6,194 nt of DNA from an uncultured Rhodoplanes sp. (lineage in GTDB: Bacteria; Pseudomonadota; Alphaproteobacteria; Rhizobiales; Xanthobacteraceae). The notes beneath the pieces were generated by a model that saw only the letters and a program-made list of their open reading frames with translations, was not told the origin of the DNA and did not search any database. A program made the position numbers and the translations under genes. Shown piece by piece: positions 5,561 through 6,194 of this stretch (position 1 is its first letter; the number at the start of each line of letters is the position of its first letter). Where the stretch lies: contig CAKZHN010000114.1 of assembly GCA_936924235.1 (NCBI GenBank), positions 1-6,194 on the forward strand. The letters are read 5' to 3'.

Positions 5561-6194
5561 TCAGCCCTCGTCGATCGAGATGATCCGCTTGATCTCGTCG
5601 CTGACGAAGCCGATCGCCGCCGGATTCTGCACCCCCGGAAACACCGCGACGTCGAACAGCTCGCGGACGATGCCCTCGAGCCGGACCCAGCCGACCGTGT
5701 CGCCATTCCTTATATCCACGACCAAGAGCCCGCAGCGCGCCTCGGCGCCGTGCTTGGCCAGCGCCTCGTCGAGGCCGAGCCCCTGGAACGTGCGGTTCTC
5801 GCGGGCCAGCGACAGCCCGATCAGCGCATAGGGACCGACGAACGACAGGCCCCGGGCATAGCCCGGGCAGAACGCCATCGGCACGAAGCGCTTGGCGTCC
5901 AGGTCGACATAACCGAACTCTCCCGCGCCCGAATTGAGAACCCACAGCCGGTCGTCGTAGAGCCGCGGCGAATGCGGCATCGACAGCCCCTGCACCACCG
6001 GCTCGCCGGTCGCGACATCGAGCACCATGCCGCCGGTGGCCCTGCGGTCGCGCCAGCCGTCGGCGACGTCACTGTTGGCGACGAGCGTGACGTAGCGCGG
6101 CCGGCCCTCCTGGCAGGCGAGCCCGTTGAGATGGCAGCGATCTTCAGGGGCAAGCTTGCTGATGAAGGGCGGCCGCCACACCGGCTTGAAGCTC
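5561..6194 (-). CDS. TIGR03032/DUF4915-family protein of unknown function (N-terminus missing)
   Basis: The frame runs to the right edge, so the start lies outside and the C-terminal 210 residues are visible; full-length relatives, as I recall, are over 300 residues. I recognise the TIGR03032 (DUF4915) family by its conserved stretches: WRPPFISKLAPEDRCHLNGL (about 6179-6120), SDVADGWRDRR, GLSMPHSPRLYDDRLWVLNS, GEFGYVD, AFCPGYARGL and KHGAEARCGLLVVD, ending with LFDVAVFPGVQNP. The spaced short motifs resemble blades of a propeller-like sheet protein, but that fold is my inference. No catalytic activity is established for the family to my knowledge. I recall relatives encoded with or fused to TPR proteins, so the TPR-GT41 gene beyond the ribosomal cluster may be relevant. 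No membrane segment is visible in this part. The in-frame GTG at 6181 is not a plausible start because the conserved sequence (SFKPVW) continues upstream of it. Confidence 0.85.
   Translation of the reverse strand, partial: SFKPVWRPPFISKLAPEDRCHLNGLACQEGRPRYVTLVANSDVADGWRDRRATGGMVLDVATGEPVVQGLSMPHSPRLYDDRLWVLNSGAGEFGYVDLDAKRFVPMAFCPGYARGLSFVGPYALIGLSLARENRTFQGLGLDEALAKHGAEARCGLLVVDIRNGDTVGWVRLEGIVRELFDVAVFPGVQNPAAIGFVSDEIKRIISIDEG

Overview
The window looks like chromosomal DNA of a GC-rich alphaproteobacterium. The L11, L1, NusG and short SecE sequences, the Bug-type solute-binding protein and the TPR glycosyltransferase suggest Bradyrhizobium, Rhodopseudomonas or relatives. That placement is inferred from protein style and base composition; no database was searched.

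Layout, left to right. (1) Positions 2-973, plus strand: the 3' part of a periplasmic Bug/TctC solute-binding protein gene, cut by the left edge inside its signal peptide. (2) 977-3151, minus strand: a complete 724-residue protein with about eight TPR repeats and a C-terminal GT41 domain (O-GlcNAc transferase/SPINDLY type). It converges on gene 1 with a 3-base gap. (3) 3203-3232: a strong intrinsic terminator for the ribosomal operon. (4) 3257-5289, minus strand: the housekeeping cluster, transcribed in the order secE, nusG, rplK, rplA. A structured leader lies between nusG and rplK (4399-4552), and a candidate promoter lies upstream of secE at 5465-5491. (5) 5561-6194, minus strand: the C-terminal 210 residues of a TIGR03032/DUF4915-type protein of unknown function, cut by the right edge and followed by an inverted repeat.

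SecE anchors the Sec translocon and NusG controls elongation and transcription-translation coupling. L11 and L1 form the two mobile stalks of the 50S subunit, and L1 classically represses its own operon through the mRNA leader. The cluster ends after rplA instead of continuing into rplJ-rplL, and the TPR glycosyltransferase gene occupies that place.

I found no mobile element, CRISPR array, tRNA or rRNA, and no convincing new multi-gene system. The points most worth checking are the two-part leader before rplK, the GT41 enzyme next to the ribosomal operon, and the TPR-GT41 and TIGR03032 genes flanking the cluster on the same strand.
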